A DNA stretch of 15,075 bases from Methylomonas sp. (GCA_028688235.1 JAQTYP010000020.1:1-15075), one strand, 5' to 3'. Positions 1-8,560 are shown, counted from the first letter of the stretch. Notes: generated from the letters alone by a model not told the origin. Made by a program: numbers and translations.

Positions 1-1128
1 GATTTCGTTGATGGTTTGCAAGGGTAGATCGACGTGAAAGGTGCTGCCCTCCTGGGCAGCGGTTTCGACGCTGATTTTGCCCTGATGTTTTTCGACGATG
101 GCCTTAGCAATGCTCAGGCCCAGACCGGTTCCGCCGGTATGGCGTTTGTCGCTGCCATCGACTTGTGAAAATTTGTCGAACAGGCGGGGCAGAAAATCTA
201 GCGGAATGCCGGGGCCATGGTCGTGTATGCTGATGCGGGCGAAACCATGATGTTGCCCCAGGCTGACTTCGACCTTGCCGTTTTCCGGGGAAAATTTCGC
301 CGCGTTCGATAACAGGTTATTGACGACCTGAATCAGGCGATCGGGGTCGGCTTGAACCGTCAGCGTTTGGTTGCTGCCGCCGAACTCGAAGCATATCTTG
401 TGTTCGGCGGCATAACTGCTGCAGTCGGAAATGGCTCTTTCGATCAGACCGGCCAGTTCCGTCCGCTTGAAGTCGAAGCGCAGATTGCCGGATTCGATTT
501 TTTCGATGTCGAGAATATCGTTGATCAATAACAATAAACGTTCGGTGTTATTGGTGGCGATGGTCAATAAACCGCTCATTTTTTCGGGCAATGGCCCGCA
601 GATGCCGTTGTTGATCAAGCCCAGGGCGCCGCGTATCGACGTCAATGGCGTGCGTAGTTCATGGCTGACGGTGGAGATGAACTCATTCTTCATGCGCTCG
701 ATTTTTTTGCGTTCGGTGATGTCCTTGATCAAGCCGGTGAATTGCAATTCGCCGTCCTGCCACATCTCGCTGACCGCCAGTTCGATAGGAAAGGTAGAGC
801 CGTCTTTGCGCAGGGCCATGACTTCCCGGTCGGTGCCTATGATATGCCGGCGCCCGGTATTGATGTAACGTTTCATGTATTTGTCATGCTCGATGTTATG
901 AGGTTCCGGCATCAGCATGTTGACCTTTTGGCCTATGACCTCTTCTGCCCGGTAGCCGAACACCGATTCGGCCGCGAGATTGAAGGTTTTGATATAACCC
1001 TGGTGGTCTATTGTGATCAAGGCGTCGCTTAAGGTGTTCAGCAAGGTATGGTAGCGTATCCCCCAGTCCTGGATTTGATTCTGGAGTTCTGTGATTCGAT
1101 TTTCTATGTTCATGCCTTCAATCTTCAT
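1..1128 (-). CDS. PAS-domain sensor histidine kinase with FixL-like heme pocket (partial, 3' end outside window)
   Basis: Cytoplasmic sensor kinase; 376 codons are visible and it is still open at base 1. Residues ~22-140 form one PAS domain, followed by HisKA with the phospho-acceptor in VSHELRTPL (H156) and an HATPase with N-box NNLLSNAAKF, G1 DHGPGIP and G2 GGTGLGL. The PAS core matches FixL: H81 (in EHDKY), R87, H95, R101, L117 and V119 fall at the same spacing as B. japonicum FixL H200, R206, H214, R220, L236 and I238, the proximal heme ligand and heme-pocket residues. This is seen in the translation; O2 sensing is inferred. There is no transmembrane segment. I chose the ATG at 1128 because it overlaps the upstream gene's stop as ATGA; an in-frame ATG at 1113 is the alternative. 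A receiver domain could follow beyond the edge. It is probably co-translated with the hybrid kinase at 1125-2981. Confidence 0.9.
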   Translation of the reverse strand, partial: MKIEGMNIENRITELQNQIQDWGIRYHTLLNTLSDALITIDHQGYIKTFNLAAESVFGYRAEEVIGQKVNMLMPEPHNIEHDKYMKRYINTGRRHIIGTDREVMALRKDGSTFPIELAVSEMWQDGELQFTGLIKDITERKKIERMKNEFISTVSHELRTPLTSIRGALGLINNGICGPLPEKMSGLLTIATNNTERLLLLINDILDIEKIESGNLRFDFKRTELAGLIERAISDCSSYAAEHKICFEFGGSNQTLTVQADPDRLIQVVNNLLSNAAKFSPENGKVEVSLGQHHGFARISIHDHGPGIPLDFLPRLFDKFSQVDGSDKRHTGGTGLGLSIAKAIVEKHQGKISVETAAQEGSTFHVDLPLQTINEI

Positions 1129-2981
1129 TCCCGAGCCAGAGGCAATTCTATCCAAAATTGGGAGCCGATATTCGGTTGACTATTCACGCCGATCCGACCC
1201 GACATCAATTCGATCAACTGTTTGCAGATGGACAAGCCTATACCCGTTCCTTCTATGGTTTGCCGATGATGGCTGAAACGCTCGAATGCCTCGAATACAA
1301 ATTCCAAATCATCGTCCGCAATACCGATGCCGGTATCGATCACATTAATCCGCAACATGCCGTTGCTTCTATTTTGCAGATTGACCGACACAGTACCGGC
1401 GGGTTTGTTGTATTTGATGGCATTGGACAGCAGATTATTCAAAATTTGTTCCAGACGGCGAGAGTCCGCCTTGACGAGTCTGGCTTCTGCGGCATCGAAG
1501 TCGGCATGGATGCGGATGTTCGATGTTAAGCCCAGCAGCGAAGCATCGGTGATGATATTGTTCAACAACGGGATGATGTCGAGTTTATCGATGTTCAGCG
1601 TCAACTTGCCCGAGGCGATTTTGATCTGTTCCGACAGGTCATTGATGATGGCCAATTGAGTTTGCCCGCCGCGGATGATTTCTTCCACCATATCCAGCTG
1701 TTCGGCGTCTAAATCCTCGTTCATTTTCAATAATTCGCCGAATCCCAGCATGATGTGTAACGGCGATTTCAACTCGTGCACGACGTAGGTCAGAAAATCG
1801 CGCTGAGACTTGCGCAAGCGTTCCGAGCGCTGCTGTTCCCTGGATAATTGTTCGTTAACTTGTCTGGCCTGCCTATGGCGGCGAAGTCTGGACGTAATCT
1901 TTCGCAGGAAATGTTCGTTGGATTCGGTTTTAAGAATAAGTTCGTCACCACCGCTATTGAGCGCACACAGGTCCCTGTCGATATCGCTGCCGGTGGTCAG
2001 GAATATGATGGGCATCAAGTTGTAACAACAACATTGCCTGATGACTTGGGCGAGTTCTATGCCGTTACAGCCTGGCATGTTGATGTCCAAGATCAAAAGA
2101 TCGGGTTCGAAATCTTTAAGCGTTTCGAAGACCTGAAACGGATCGACCAGAACTTTAGGCTGCATGCCGGCGTTTTGGATGATGTAGGCGATATAGTCGG
2201 CGCAAATCGCGTCGTCATCGATAATAAGGATCTTGTTATTGGCTTCGGCTTTCAGATAGCGTGCGACGACATGGGTAAGGTCGGAATTGCTTAGGGGTTT
2301 GACCAGATATTCGCTAATGCCTGCGCGTTGTGCATAAATCCTCGATAGCGTGTCTTGCTTGGTCGATATCAATACGACAGGCGGAAAGTCTTTGATTTCC
2401 TGCCTTAGTTCTGAAAGACTGTCGGCATTGCCCTCATCCTGAGTCGTATACTGCTCATCGATGATGATTAAAGACGGCTGGGTTCGAGTATGTTGAATTG
2501 CGGCGGCCAACGATTTCAGGGATGGGTGTATTTCGACCCGGTATCCCGCTTCTTCCAATGCAGAGGCAATTTCGCCGGCGGCTACAGGAGCGTCTTGTAT
2601 CAGGCTGATCAGTTTTGGGGGGCGGATTAAAGGATTGGCACAGGTCGTGTCGTCTTTGATCGCTTTAGGCTGATCCAAATACTGATGAACAGCTTGCTCC
2701 AGACGCTGGAATAGCGTTGCGATGGTGCTGGGCGTTTCTTTCGCCGTATCTGCCGGGTAGGGGGCATATTGCAATTCGATACTTCGGGCCAGTTCGCTGA
2801 TGCGATGGGCCTTGAACGTACCGGCTAAACCGGTCAAGCGGTGCAAGGCCATATGCAATGCCTCTTGCCGATCACCGTGAATCAACTCTTCACAATACAA
2901 GCGTTTGATATCGGCCAGTCGATCAGGCAGGTCGTCGGCAAATTTTTCACGTAGCTGTTCGAGGCGGTTTTCAAATTGCAT
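1125..2981 (-). CDS. Hybrid protein Hpt-REC-REC-histidine kinase
   Basis: 618 residues, no transmembrane segment, so a cytoplasmic phosphorelay component. Order of domains: N-terminal Hpt (~1-100; His47 in ALHRLTGLAGTF), a degenerate receiver (~123-243; phospho-Asp D175, S206, K228, but only one acidic residue, Q129-D130, at the Mg site), a full receiver (~250-368; acidic D255-D257, phospho-Asp D299, T329, K351), a linker likely to be helical, HisKA (H402 in VVHELKSPL) and HATPase (N-box N516/N520, DTGIGI 549-554, GTGIGL 578-583). Having Hpt and receivers in front of the kinase core is unusual, since most hybrids place them behind it. The start is supported by Hpt homology beginning at residue 1; no strong Shine-Dalgarno is visible. 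It overlaps the downstream PAS kinase by four bases. Phosphotransfer to receivers of the divergent effector (5236-8556) is possible but inferred. Confidence 0.93.
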   Translation of the reverse strand: MQFENRLEQLREKFADDLPDRLADIKRLYCEELIHGDRQEALHMALHRLTGLAGTFKAHRISELARSIELQYAPYPADTAKETPSTIATLFQRLEQAVHQYLDQPKAIKDDTTCANPLIRPPKLISLIQDAPVAAGEIASALEEAGYRVEIHPSLKSLAAAIQHTRTQPSLIIIDEQYTTQDEGNADSLSELRQEIKDFPPVVLISTKQDTLSRIYAQRAGISEYLVKPLSNSDLTHVVARYLKAEANNKILIIDDDAICADYIAYIIQNAGMQPKVLVDPFQVFETLKDFEPDLLILDINMPGCNGIELAQVIRQCCCYNLMPIIFLTTGSDIDRDLCALNSGGDELILKTESNEHFLRKITSRLRRHRQARQVNEQLSREQQRSERLRKSQRDFLTYVVHELKSPLHIMLGFGELLKMNEDLDAEQLDMVEEIIRGGQTQLAIINDLSEQIKIASGKLTLNIDKLDIIPLLNNIITDASLLGLTSNIRIHADFDAAEARLVKADSRRLEQILNNLLSNAIKYNKPAGTVSVNLQNRSNGMLRINVIDTGIGIADDDLEFVFEAFERFSHHRQTIEGTGIGLSICKQLIELMSGRIGVNSQPNIGSQFWIELPLARE

Positions 2982-3082
2982 CAGCGTAAACTGCTTTTCA
3001 GCTCGGATTTAAGGTTAACGGCAAAAGTAACAAGGATGGTTGTTGCAAAAGCCTGTGCCAGACAGGTAAGTAGGTCTTTGGC

Positions 3083-3103
3083 ATTATATCCGGTATTCCC
3101 GGA
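3083..3103 (-). promoter_or_regulatory. Candidate -10 box and overlapping inverted repeat upstream of the leftward kinase operon
   Basis: The minus strand reads TATAAT at 3088-3083, a perfect -10 hexamer. Immediately upstream of it, in the position of the spacer, is TCCGG-N5-CCGGA (3089-3103). No good -35 lies 16-18 bases away, so the promoter may be activator-dependent, with the repeat as operator. It would give a leader of about 95 bases before the ATG at 2981. Confidence 0.35.
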
Positions 3104-3211
3104 CAAAACCCGAAGTCTTCGTTACGAATAACGAGTATAAATGGAGTTCGATAAGTATTTGTTTTAATTTGACAATCGCTTTTGTTGCGCCGGGGTGTAA
3201 ATGGGCAGCAT

Positions 3212-3230
3212 TGATTCAATGTTAGAATCA
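3212..3230. repeat. Inverted repeat, possible operator
   Basis: TGATTC-N7-GAATCA, perfect 6-bp arms around an AT-rich centre, about 144 bases before the rightward kinase start. It could be a dimer binding site. Six-bp arms also occur by chance, so support is weak. Confidence 0.25.
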
Positions 3231-3373
3231 TATGAATTGCGTCACAGTTTGAGCATTTCAAAAGTGTTTTTCGATGCGCCGGGTCATGACGATAGCCGTT
3301 TTCGTTGTAGGATAGGGGCTGTCTTTCAGAATAGGAATGTTTGGGCGTATGCGGCACTTTTCGAGAAGAAAAC

Positions 3374-5239
3374 ATGATCTATAGCGACGAGCTTTATGTT
3401 TTCAATGCCGATAGTTTGAAAATTTGTTGGATCAGTTCGCAAGCCCTGCGTAGCTTGGGTTACACCCGACAGCAAATCGAAGACAAGTATATCTTCGATG
3501 TTTATCCACAGTTGAACAACCATCATTTTCCGGCGTTCATCCGGCCTTTAATCGACGATGAAACCGCGGTGATGCGGCGGCAAACCTGGCAACACGGCAA
3601 GCAGGGGTACCCGAAGCCGGTTTATCTGCATATGGAATTGTTTTCCGACGCCGGAGTTCGATTTATTCATGCCCGGGTAGAGCCCATACAGTCGTCAGAT
3701 AATCTGTCACGGCATCAGTTGCAAATGACCCAGTATGTGATGGATAACGTGTCCATAGAGGTTTACTGGCTCGACCGATACGGCCATATCCAATACGCCA
3801 ATCGCCAAGCTTGTCTGGCATCGGGTTTTAGTCAGGAAGAAATATCGAGGCTCAACGTGGATGCCATAGACTTGTTGTTTCCAACGGAATCCTGGGAACG
3901 TTATTGGCAAGTGTTGAAACGCGACGGATCGTTGTTCGTGGAAACTTTGCAGAGAAGCCGGTCGGGGCGGGTATATCCGGTCAAGGTGCTGACTAATCAT
4001 TTGCGTTTCGGCGATTTGGACTATGCCGTGATGTTCGTTCGGGACATCAGTCAAAGCCGGCAGCTCAAGGCACGGCTTAGCACCCTGATATCGGTCATTC
4101 ATGCCATTGTTTGGTCCACGGACGGCGGTTGGAGAATCGATTATGTCTCGCCTCAAGTCAAGGAACTATTGGGGCTGCCCGCGGACGATTTTATCGGGCA
4201 AACTCTTGATACACTGTTTAATTCGGAACTGATACACGGCGACGATAGGGCGATACTGCTGGATTCTATTCATGCCCTGCGGAACGGGACGGGCGAAGTC
4301 AACAATATCCAATTCAGGATCATGAATGCCGAAAGTCACTGGCAGTGGATGGCGCTTAGCATGTCCGCGATAGGGGATGTCAATGGTTGTTTGCAGCAGG
4401 TGGTGGGTTCCTGTCACGACATCAGTCTGCAAAAACAAGAGGAATCACGGCTACGCGATCTAAACGCCGAGTTGGATTTGCGGGTTCAACGGGAACTGGC
4501 GAAAAACCGCCTGAGTGACCAATTGCTGCAACAACAGGCCCGTCTGGCGGCGATGGGAGAAATGATCGCTAATATTGCTCACCAGTGGCGTCAACCCTTA
4601 AACACGCTCGCCATCATCTTGTTGAATTTGGAAGACGAGATCGCGTACGGCGAAATCCGTGCCGATAATCTACATCAGGCCTTGCGACGCTCGCAGGAGA
4701 TTTTGTCCGACATGTCCCGTACGATAGATGATTTCCGCGGTTACTTCAAAGCCAACAAGGCGCTGAAAGCAGAGGTTTTATCCGAAATAATCCGGACCAA
4801 TGTGCGTATGCTGGAACCGACGATGGTTTATCACAACATAGAGTTGAAGTGTGTCGATGCGGACAATTCGCTGTCGGCGCTGGTGCATTTCGGCGAGTTG
4901 TCGCAGGTCATATTGTGTTTAGTCAACAATGCCAAGGAACAAATCGTCGAGAGGCATATTCGAAACGGCAAAGTGATCATTGATCTCGAACAGCAAGGCG
5001 ATTATGTCGTGATTAGCGTCAGCGACAATGCCGGCGGTATAGAAGAAGAGATTTTATCCAAGATTTTCGACCCTTATTTCACAACCAAACCCGAAGGTTT
5101 AGGCCTTGGTTTGTATATGAGCATGCTGACCGTTCGACACAGTATGCAAGGGCGTATCGAAGTTAAAAATGGAAGCGATGGGGCCATATTCAGTGTGTTT
5201 ATCCCCAAAATTGTAACGCAGGAGCCCGTATTATCATGA
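3374..5239 (+). CDS. Triple-PAS soluble sensor histidine kinase
   Basis: 621 residues, no membrane segment. Three PAS-like modules are seen: ~1-105 (divergent), ~118-228 (ends FVRDISQ) and ~235-355 (ends CHDISLQKQ). A helical linker (~356-390) leads to a kinase core with the acceptor in IAHQWRQPLN (H403). That H-box is typical of the subgroup whose HATPase ends in FFTTK/YFTTK-like and GLGLGL motifs; here N-box VNNAKEQ (N518/N519), DNAGGI (551-556), FDPYFTTK and LGLGL. There is no receiver of its own, so it needs a partner. The stop overlaps the start of the REC-containing effector (ATGA at 5236-5239), which strongly suggests a cognate pair made in equal amounts. The ATG at 3374, preceded by GAGAAG, is preferred; an in-frame TTG at 3341 would add 11 unrelated residues. 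The ligand cannot be told from sequence. Confidence 0.93.
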   Translation: MIYSDELYVFNADSLKICWISSQALRSLGYTRQQIEDKYIFDVYPQLNNHHFPAFIRPLIDDETAVMRRQTWQHGKQGYPKPVYLHMELFSDAGVRFIHARVEPIQSSDNLSRHQLQMTQYVMDNVSIEVYWLDRYGHIQYANRQACLASGFSQEEISRLNVDAIDLLFPTESWERYWQVLKRDGSLFVETLQRSRSGRVYPVKVLTNHLRFGDLDYAVMFVRDISQSRQLKARLSTLISVIHAIVWSTDGGWRIDYVSPQVKELLGLPADDFIGQTLDTLFNSELIHGDDRAILLDSIHALRNGTGEVNNIQFRIMNAESHWQWMALSMSAIGDVNGCLQQVVGSCHDISLQKQEESRLRDLNAELDLRVQRELAKNRLSDQLLQQQARLAAMGEMIANIAHQWRQPLNTLAIILLNLEDEIAYGEIRADNLHQALRRSQEILSDMSRTIDDFRGYFKANKALKAEVLSEIIRTNVRMLEPTMVYHNIELKCVDADNSLSALVHFGELSQVILCLVNNAKEQIVERHIRNGKVIIDLEQQGDYVVISVSDNAGGIEEEILSKIFDPYFTTKPEGLGLGLYMSMLTVRHSMQGRIEVKNGSDGAIFSVFIPKIVTQEPVLS

Positions 5240-8200
5240 ATAGTCCGCAAAAAAGGGTGGCCCCAGGCGCCCTTTCCGATTTAACCATCTTATGCGTCGA
5301 GGATATCAGGGAGGCGCGAAATCTGTTGAGCATTTATTTGCGTCGGCAAGGCGCAAAGGTTATCGAGGCTGAAAACGGGGAACAGGGGCTCGATTGTTAT
5401 CGGCGCTATCAACCGGATATGGTGATATCCGACGTGCATATGCCGGTAATGGACGGCATAGGCATGGCTAGCGGCATACGTGATCTGGATGCCGAAACGC
5501 CCATCATTTTTTTATCGGCTCATTCCGAGGTAGAGCTGTTACAGGAAGCGATGACGCTGGGCGCGGTCCAGTACATCGTCAAACCGGTCAGTTTCGATCA
5601 GTTGAAACTAGCGCTGGATAAGGCCGCAGAGAAAATCCATGTCCGGCGCAGCCTGAATGGCACTTTGATCCGCTTGCAGGAAACCGTATCCGGCTATAAA
5701 CACGAGGAGCAACGCCTAAAATATTATCTGACGCAGATTATCGGTGATGAACAGCACAGCTCATTCAATGTGTTCAGTAAGTCCAAGCAAGCAATCAGTG
5801 GCGATCTGTTTTGTACCGAAGCGACCGAAAACAGCCTGTATGTGATGTTGGCGGACGGCATGGGGCACGGTTTGGCCGCGATATTGCCGGCCCTGGATCT
5901 GCCGCAGCGCTTTCGGGAGCTGGCGGCCCGCGAATTCAGTTTGCCGAGGATTGCCGATGAATTGAATCAAGCCTTGTTTCATCGAGGTCTGCGCAACCAT
6001 TTTGTCGCGATGACTTTATTGTGTATGGACGTCAAACAGCATCGCTTCGAAGTCATCAACTGCGGCAACCCGCCTTTGTTGGTTTTTTCCATGGATGGGC
6101 ACCAATTGCATGCCTTTCCGTCGAATCATTTGGCAATGGGGATAGTAGCCGGCGACAATTTTTGCCCGGAACTGCAGGTATTTCGCTGCAACGAGCAGGC
6201 CAGGCTGTATCTTTATAGCGACGGTTTGCCGGAAATTCTGGATGCCGGGCTTCCTTTGACCGGCATGGAACACTGCCTGAATTTGATCAGGAAAACCAGC
6301 GGCCGTGAATTGATGGACGGCATTGGCGAAATGCTAAGCCAAGTTCCTGATGAGTCGCACCACGATGATGTCACGTTGCTGGAATTTTACTTCGAGCCTG
6401 TATCCGGGCTGACTAAAAAAAGCCTCGATCGAATCCAAAAACGGGCTCCGAAAATTTCACCGGTCCAGCGGGACGATGACTCGTTGAAGTGGTTGTCTGT
6501 ACTCTATGTCGAAGACGAGCAAGAATCCCTCGAACAGCTTTCGAAATATCTGCATAGACGAGTAGGGGCCTTGCATGGCGCATCCGACGCGATGGCGGCT
6601 CTGGAGTTGTTCGAAAGGTATAGGCCGAAATTGGTGATTACCGATATGGTTTTATCCGGAACGAACGGTTTGCAGTTGATAGAAAAAATTCGGGAAATCG
6701 ATCCACAAGTGCCTGTCATATTGATCAGCGGCGCCTGTAGCTGGCAAAACCAAACTGCTCAGGTCGAAAATCTGGTTAATTTGCAAATCAACCAATTCTT
6801 GGCTAAACCGATAGACGGTGACAAATTGATGACGGCCATCCGTCATTGCGTTAGCCACAGCGAATTTTTACAAAAGCTGAAGTTGTCGTCGTCGGTGTTC
6901 ATGACTTCGCCGTTGGCGATCACGATCACAGACAAGCATTGTAATTTCGTCAGCGTCAATCCGGCTTTTACTCAAATAACCGGTTATACCGAGGCGGAAG
7001 TATTGGGATGTAATCCTAGAATCCTGAGTTCCGGCAAGCATGATAGTGAATTCTATCACCAGATGTGGAATGAACTGAATGAATACGGGCGCTGGTCCGG
7101 CGAATTGTGGAATCGGCACAAGAATGGCGAGTTGTTTTTAGAATGGATCAACATCAGCGCCATTCGCGACGACGCAGGCGAAATCTGCAATTATGCTTCG
7201 GTATTCGCCGATATCACTCAAAGGCTGGCAGCCGAAGAGAAGATGCGGCATTTGGCCCACCATGATTGCCTGACCAATCTGCCTAACCGCTTGTTGTTGA
7301 ACGACAGATTGAATCAGGCCATTTTACAGGCGCAACGCGATCGTTCCGTATTGGCCGTTATTTATCTGGATATCGATCATTTCAAAAATATCAACGATAC
7401 CCTGGGGCACGGGGTCGGTGACGATCTGATATTGAGTGTCGCTCAGGCATTGCAAGCCTCGGTACGCGAGGTCGATACCGTCAGTCGCTTGGGCGGCGAC
7501 GAATTTGCGATCTTGTTGCCGAACGTCGGATGCCAGGAAATGGCAGCCAGGCTCGTGGCCAAAATTTTTAGGTCTGCCAGTAAAACCTATCAAATCGCCG
7601 GCCGCGAATTGCGCATTACGCTCAGCATAGGCGTGAGTCTGTTTCCGAAAGACGGGGGGAATCCGGCGACATTGTTGAAACACGCCGATAGTGCGATGTA
7701 TTTGGCGAAGAAGGAAGGGCGCAATAATTTTCAGTTTTTCGATGAAGTCCTGGAGAATCAAACCGAGCGCTATATGTTGATACAGCATGGTTTGCATAAC
7801 GCCTTGAAACGCGGGGAACTGGTCATACATTACCAGCCCAAATATGCACTCGATCGGAAAATGATAGTGGGTGCCGAAGCGTTGTTGCGCTGGTACAGCC
7901 CCGAGTTGGGAATAGTGTCGCCGGCAGAATTCATCCCGATTGCGGAAGAAACCGGCTTTATCGTGGATATCGGCTGTTGGTTGATTGAACGGGTTTGCGA
8001 AACCTTGAGAAAATGGCAGCAGAGTGGCGCGAAGTTGGCACCCGTCGCGATCAATGTTTCGCCTATACAATTCCATCGCGGCAATCTGCATAGAACGTTA
8101 AAACAGGCCATCAAACGCTACGGCATAGCCCCCGCCTTGATTCAAGTCGAGCTGACCGAGGGGGTGGTGATGAACAAAGAGCAAAGCACTATCGAATTGC

Positions 8201-8556
8201 TGCATTCGATAAAAGATCTGGGCGTGGCGATTTCTATCGACGATTTTGGTACGGGTTATTCGAGCTTGAGCTATTTACGCCATTTACCCATAGACGAGCT
8301 CAAAATCGATCGTTCGTTTATCATGGAGATAACCGATCAACAAAGTTTGGAGGATACTCGATTAACCGCCATTCCGTTAGCGGTCATCGATCTGGCAAAA
8401 AATCTGAATATCAAATTGGTGGCCGAAGGGGTCGAGACGGAAGTTCAGAGTCAGTTTTTGTTCGACAACGGTTGCTACATCATTCAAGGTTATCTATTCA
8501 GCAGGCCCGTGGATGAGGACAGTATGTTGGCGTTCTGGGAGCAGCGCGGGCATTGA
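5236..8556 (+). CDS. Multi-output response regulator: REC - SpoIIE/PP2C phosphatase - REC - PAS - GGDEF - EAL
   Basis: 1106 residues, soluble. REC1 (~15-130): E22/D23, phospho-Asp D66, S94, K116. PP2C of the RsbU/SpoIIE type (~165-388): metal-site Asp in SGDLF (D190), ADGMGHG (D207), YSDGLPE (D329) and HDDVTLL (D378). REC2 (~418-540): E426/D427, D470, S498, K524. PAS ~550-665. GGDEF ~670-838: GGDEF at 753-757 with an inhibitory I-site REVD (R744, D747) five residues before it. EAL ~850-1100: YQPK, EALLRW (E881), N940, ELTE (E972/E975), DDFGTGYS (D1002/D1003), K1023, AEGVET (E1064). All catalytic residues look kept, so it could dephosphorylate a Ser/Thr-phosphorylated partner (usually a STAS anti-sigma antagonist) and both make and break c-di-GMP. 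It looks like two response regulators, REC-PP2C and REC-PAS-GGDEF-EAL, joined near residues 390-418. No STAS or anti-sigma gene lies in the window. It is translationally coupled to the upstream kinase. Confidence 0.95.
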   Translation: MNSPQKRVAPGALSDLTILCVEDIREARNLLSIYLRRQGAKVIEAENGEQGLDCYRRYQPDMVISDVHMPVMDGIGMASGIRDLDAETPIIFLSAHSEVELLQEAMTLGAVQYIVKPVSFDQLKLALDKAAEKIHVRRSLNGTLIRLQETVSGYKHEEQRLKYYLTQIIGDEQHSSFNVFSKSKQAISGDLFCTEATENSLYVMLADGMGHGLAAILPALDLPQRFRELAAREFSLPRIADELNQALFHRGLRNHFVAMTLLCMDVKQHRFEVINCGNPPLLVFSMDGHQLHAFPSNHLAMGIVAGDNFCPELQVFRCNEQARLYLYSDGLPEILDAGLPLTGMEHCLNLIRKTSGRELMDGIGEMLSQVPDESHHDDVTLLEFYFEPVSGLTKKSLDRIQKRAPKISPVQRDDDSLKWLSVLYVEDEQESLEQLSKYLHRRVGALHGASDAMAALELFERYRPKLVITDMVLSGTNGLQLIEKIREIDPQVPVILISGACSWQNQTAQVENLVNLQINQFLAKPIDGDKLMTAIRHCVSHSEFLQKLKLSSSVFMTSPLAITITDKHCNFVSVNPAFTQITGYTEAEVLGCNPRILSSGKHDSEFYHQMWNELNEYGRWSGELWNRHKNGELFLEWINISAIRDDAGEICNYASVFADITQRLAAEEKMRHLAHHDCLTNLPNRLLLNDRLNQAILQAQRDRSVLAVIYLDIDHFKNINDTLGHGVGDDLILSVAQALQASVREVDTVSRLGGDEFAILLPNVGCQEMAARLVAKIFRSASKTYQIAGRELRITLSIGVSLFPKDGGNPATLLKHADSAMYLAKKEGRNNFQFFDEVLENQTERYMLIQHGLHNALKRGELVIHYQPKYALDRKMIVGAEALLRWYSPELGIVSPAEFIPIAEETGFIVDIGCWLIERVCETLRKWQQSGAKLAPVAINVSPIQFHRGNLHRTLKQAIKRYGIAPALIQVELTEGVVMNKEQSTIELLHSIKDLGVAISIDDFGTGYSSLSYLRHLPIDELKIDRSFIMEITDQQSLEDTRLTAIPLAVIDLAKNLNIKLVAEGVETEVQSQFLFDNGCYIIQGYLFSRPVDEDSMLAFWEQRGH

Positions 8557-8560
8557 CCGC

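Larger units (their letters stand above)
2982..3373. other. Divergent intergenic control region between two signalling operons
   Basis: 392 bases between the divergent kinase genes, more AT-rich than the genes around it. It holds a perfect minus-strand TATAAT (3083-3088), two short inverted repeats (3089-3103 and 3212-3230) and a weak hairpin (arms 3052-3056 and 3062-3066) inside the presumed leader of the leftward operon. A TTGACA on the plus strand at about 3172-3177 has no good -10 at normal spacing. I see no convincing gene here. Confidence 0.6.

Noticed and set aside
3341..3373. TTG start adding 11 residues to the triple-PAS kinase
   Set aside because: The added residues do not resemble PAS sequence, and the ATG at 3374 has its own purine-rich site.
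2998..3375. 125-codon open frame on the minus strand in the divergent spacer
   Set aside because: It starts opposite the kinase ATG, has no ribosome site, spans the promoter-like elements and has no recognisable domain. A short Cys-rich stretch (CSNC...CC) is the only hint of a real protein, so a small zinc-ribbon-like gene cannot be fully excluded.
7324..8091. Long open frame antisense to the GGDEF-EAL region
   Set aside because: It is a shadow of the strongly supported plus-strand gene; no domain or ribosome site.
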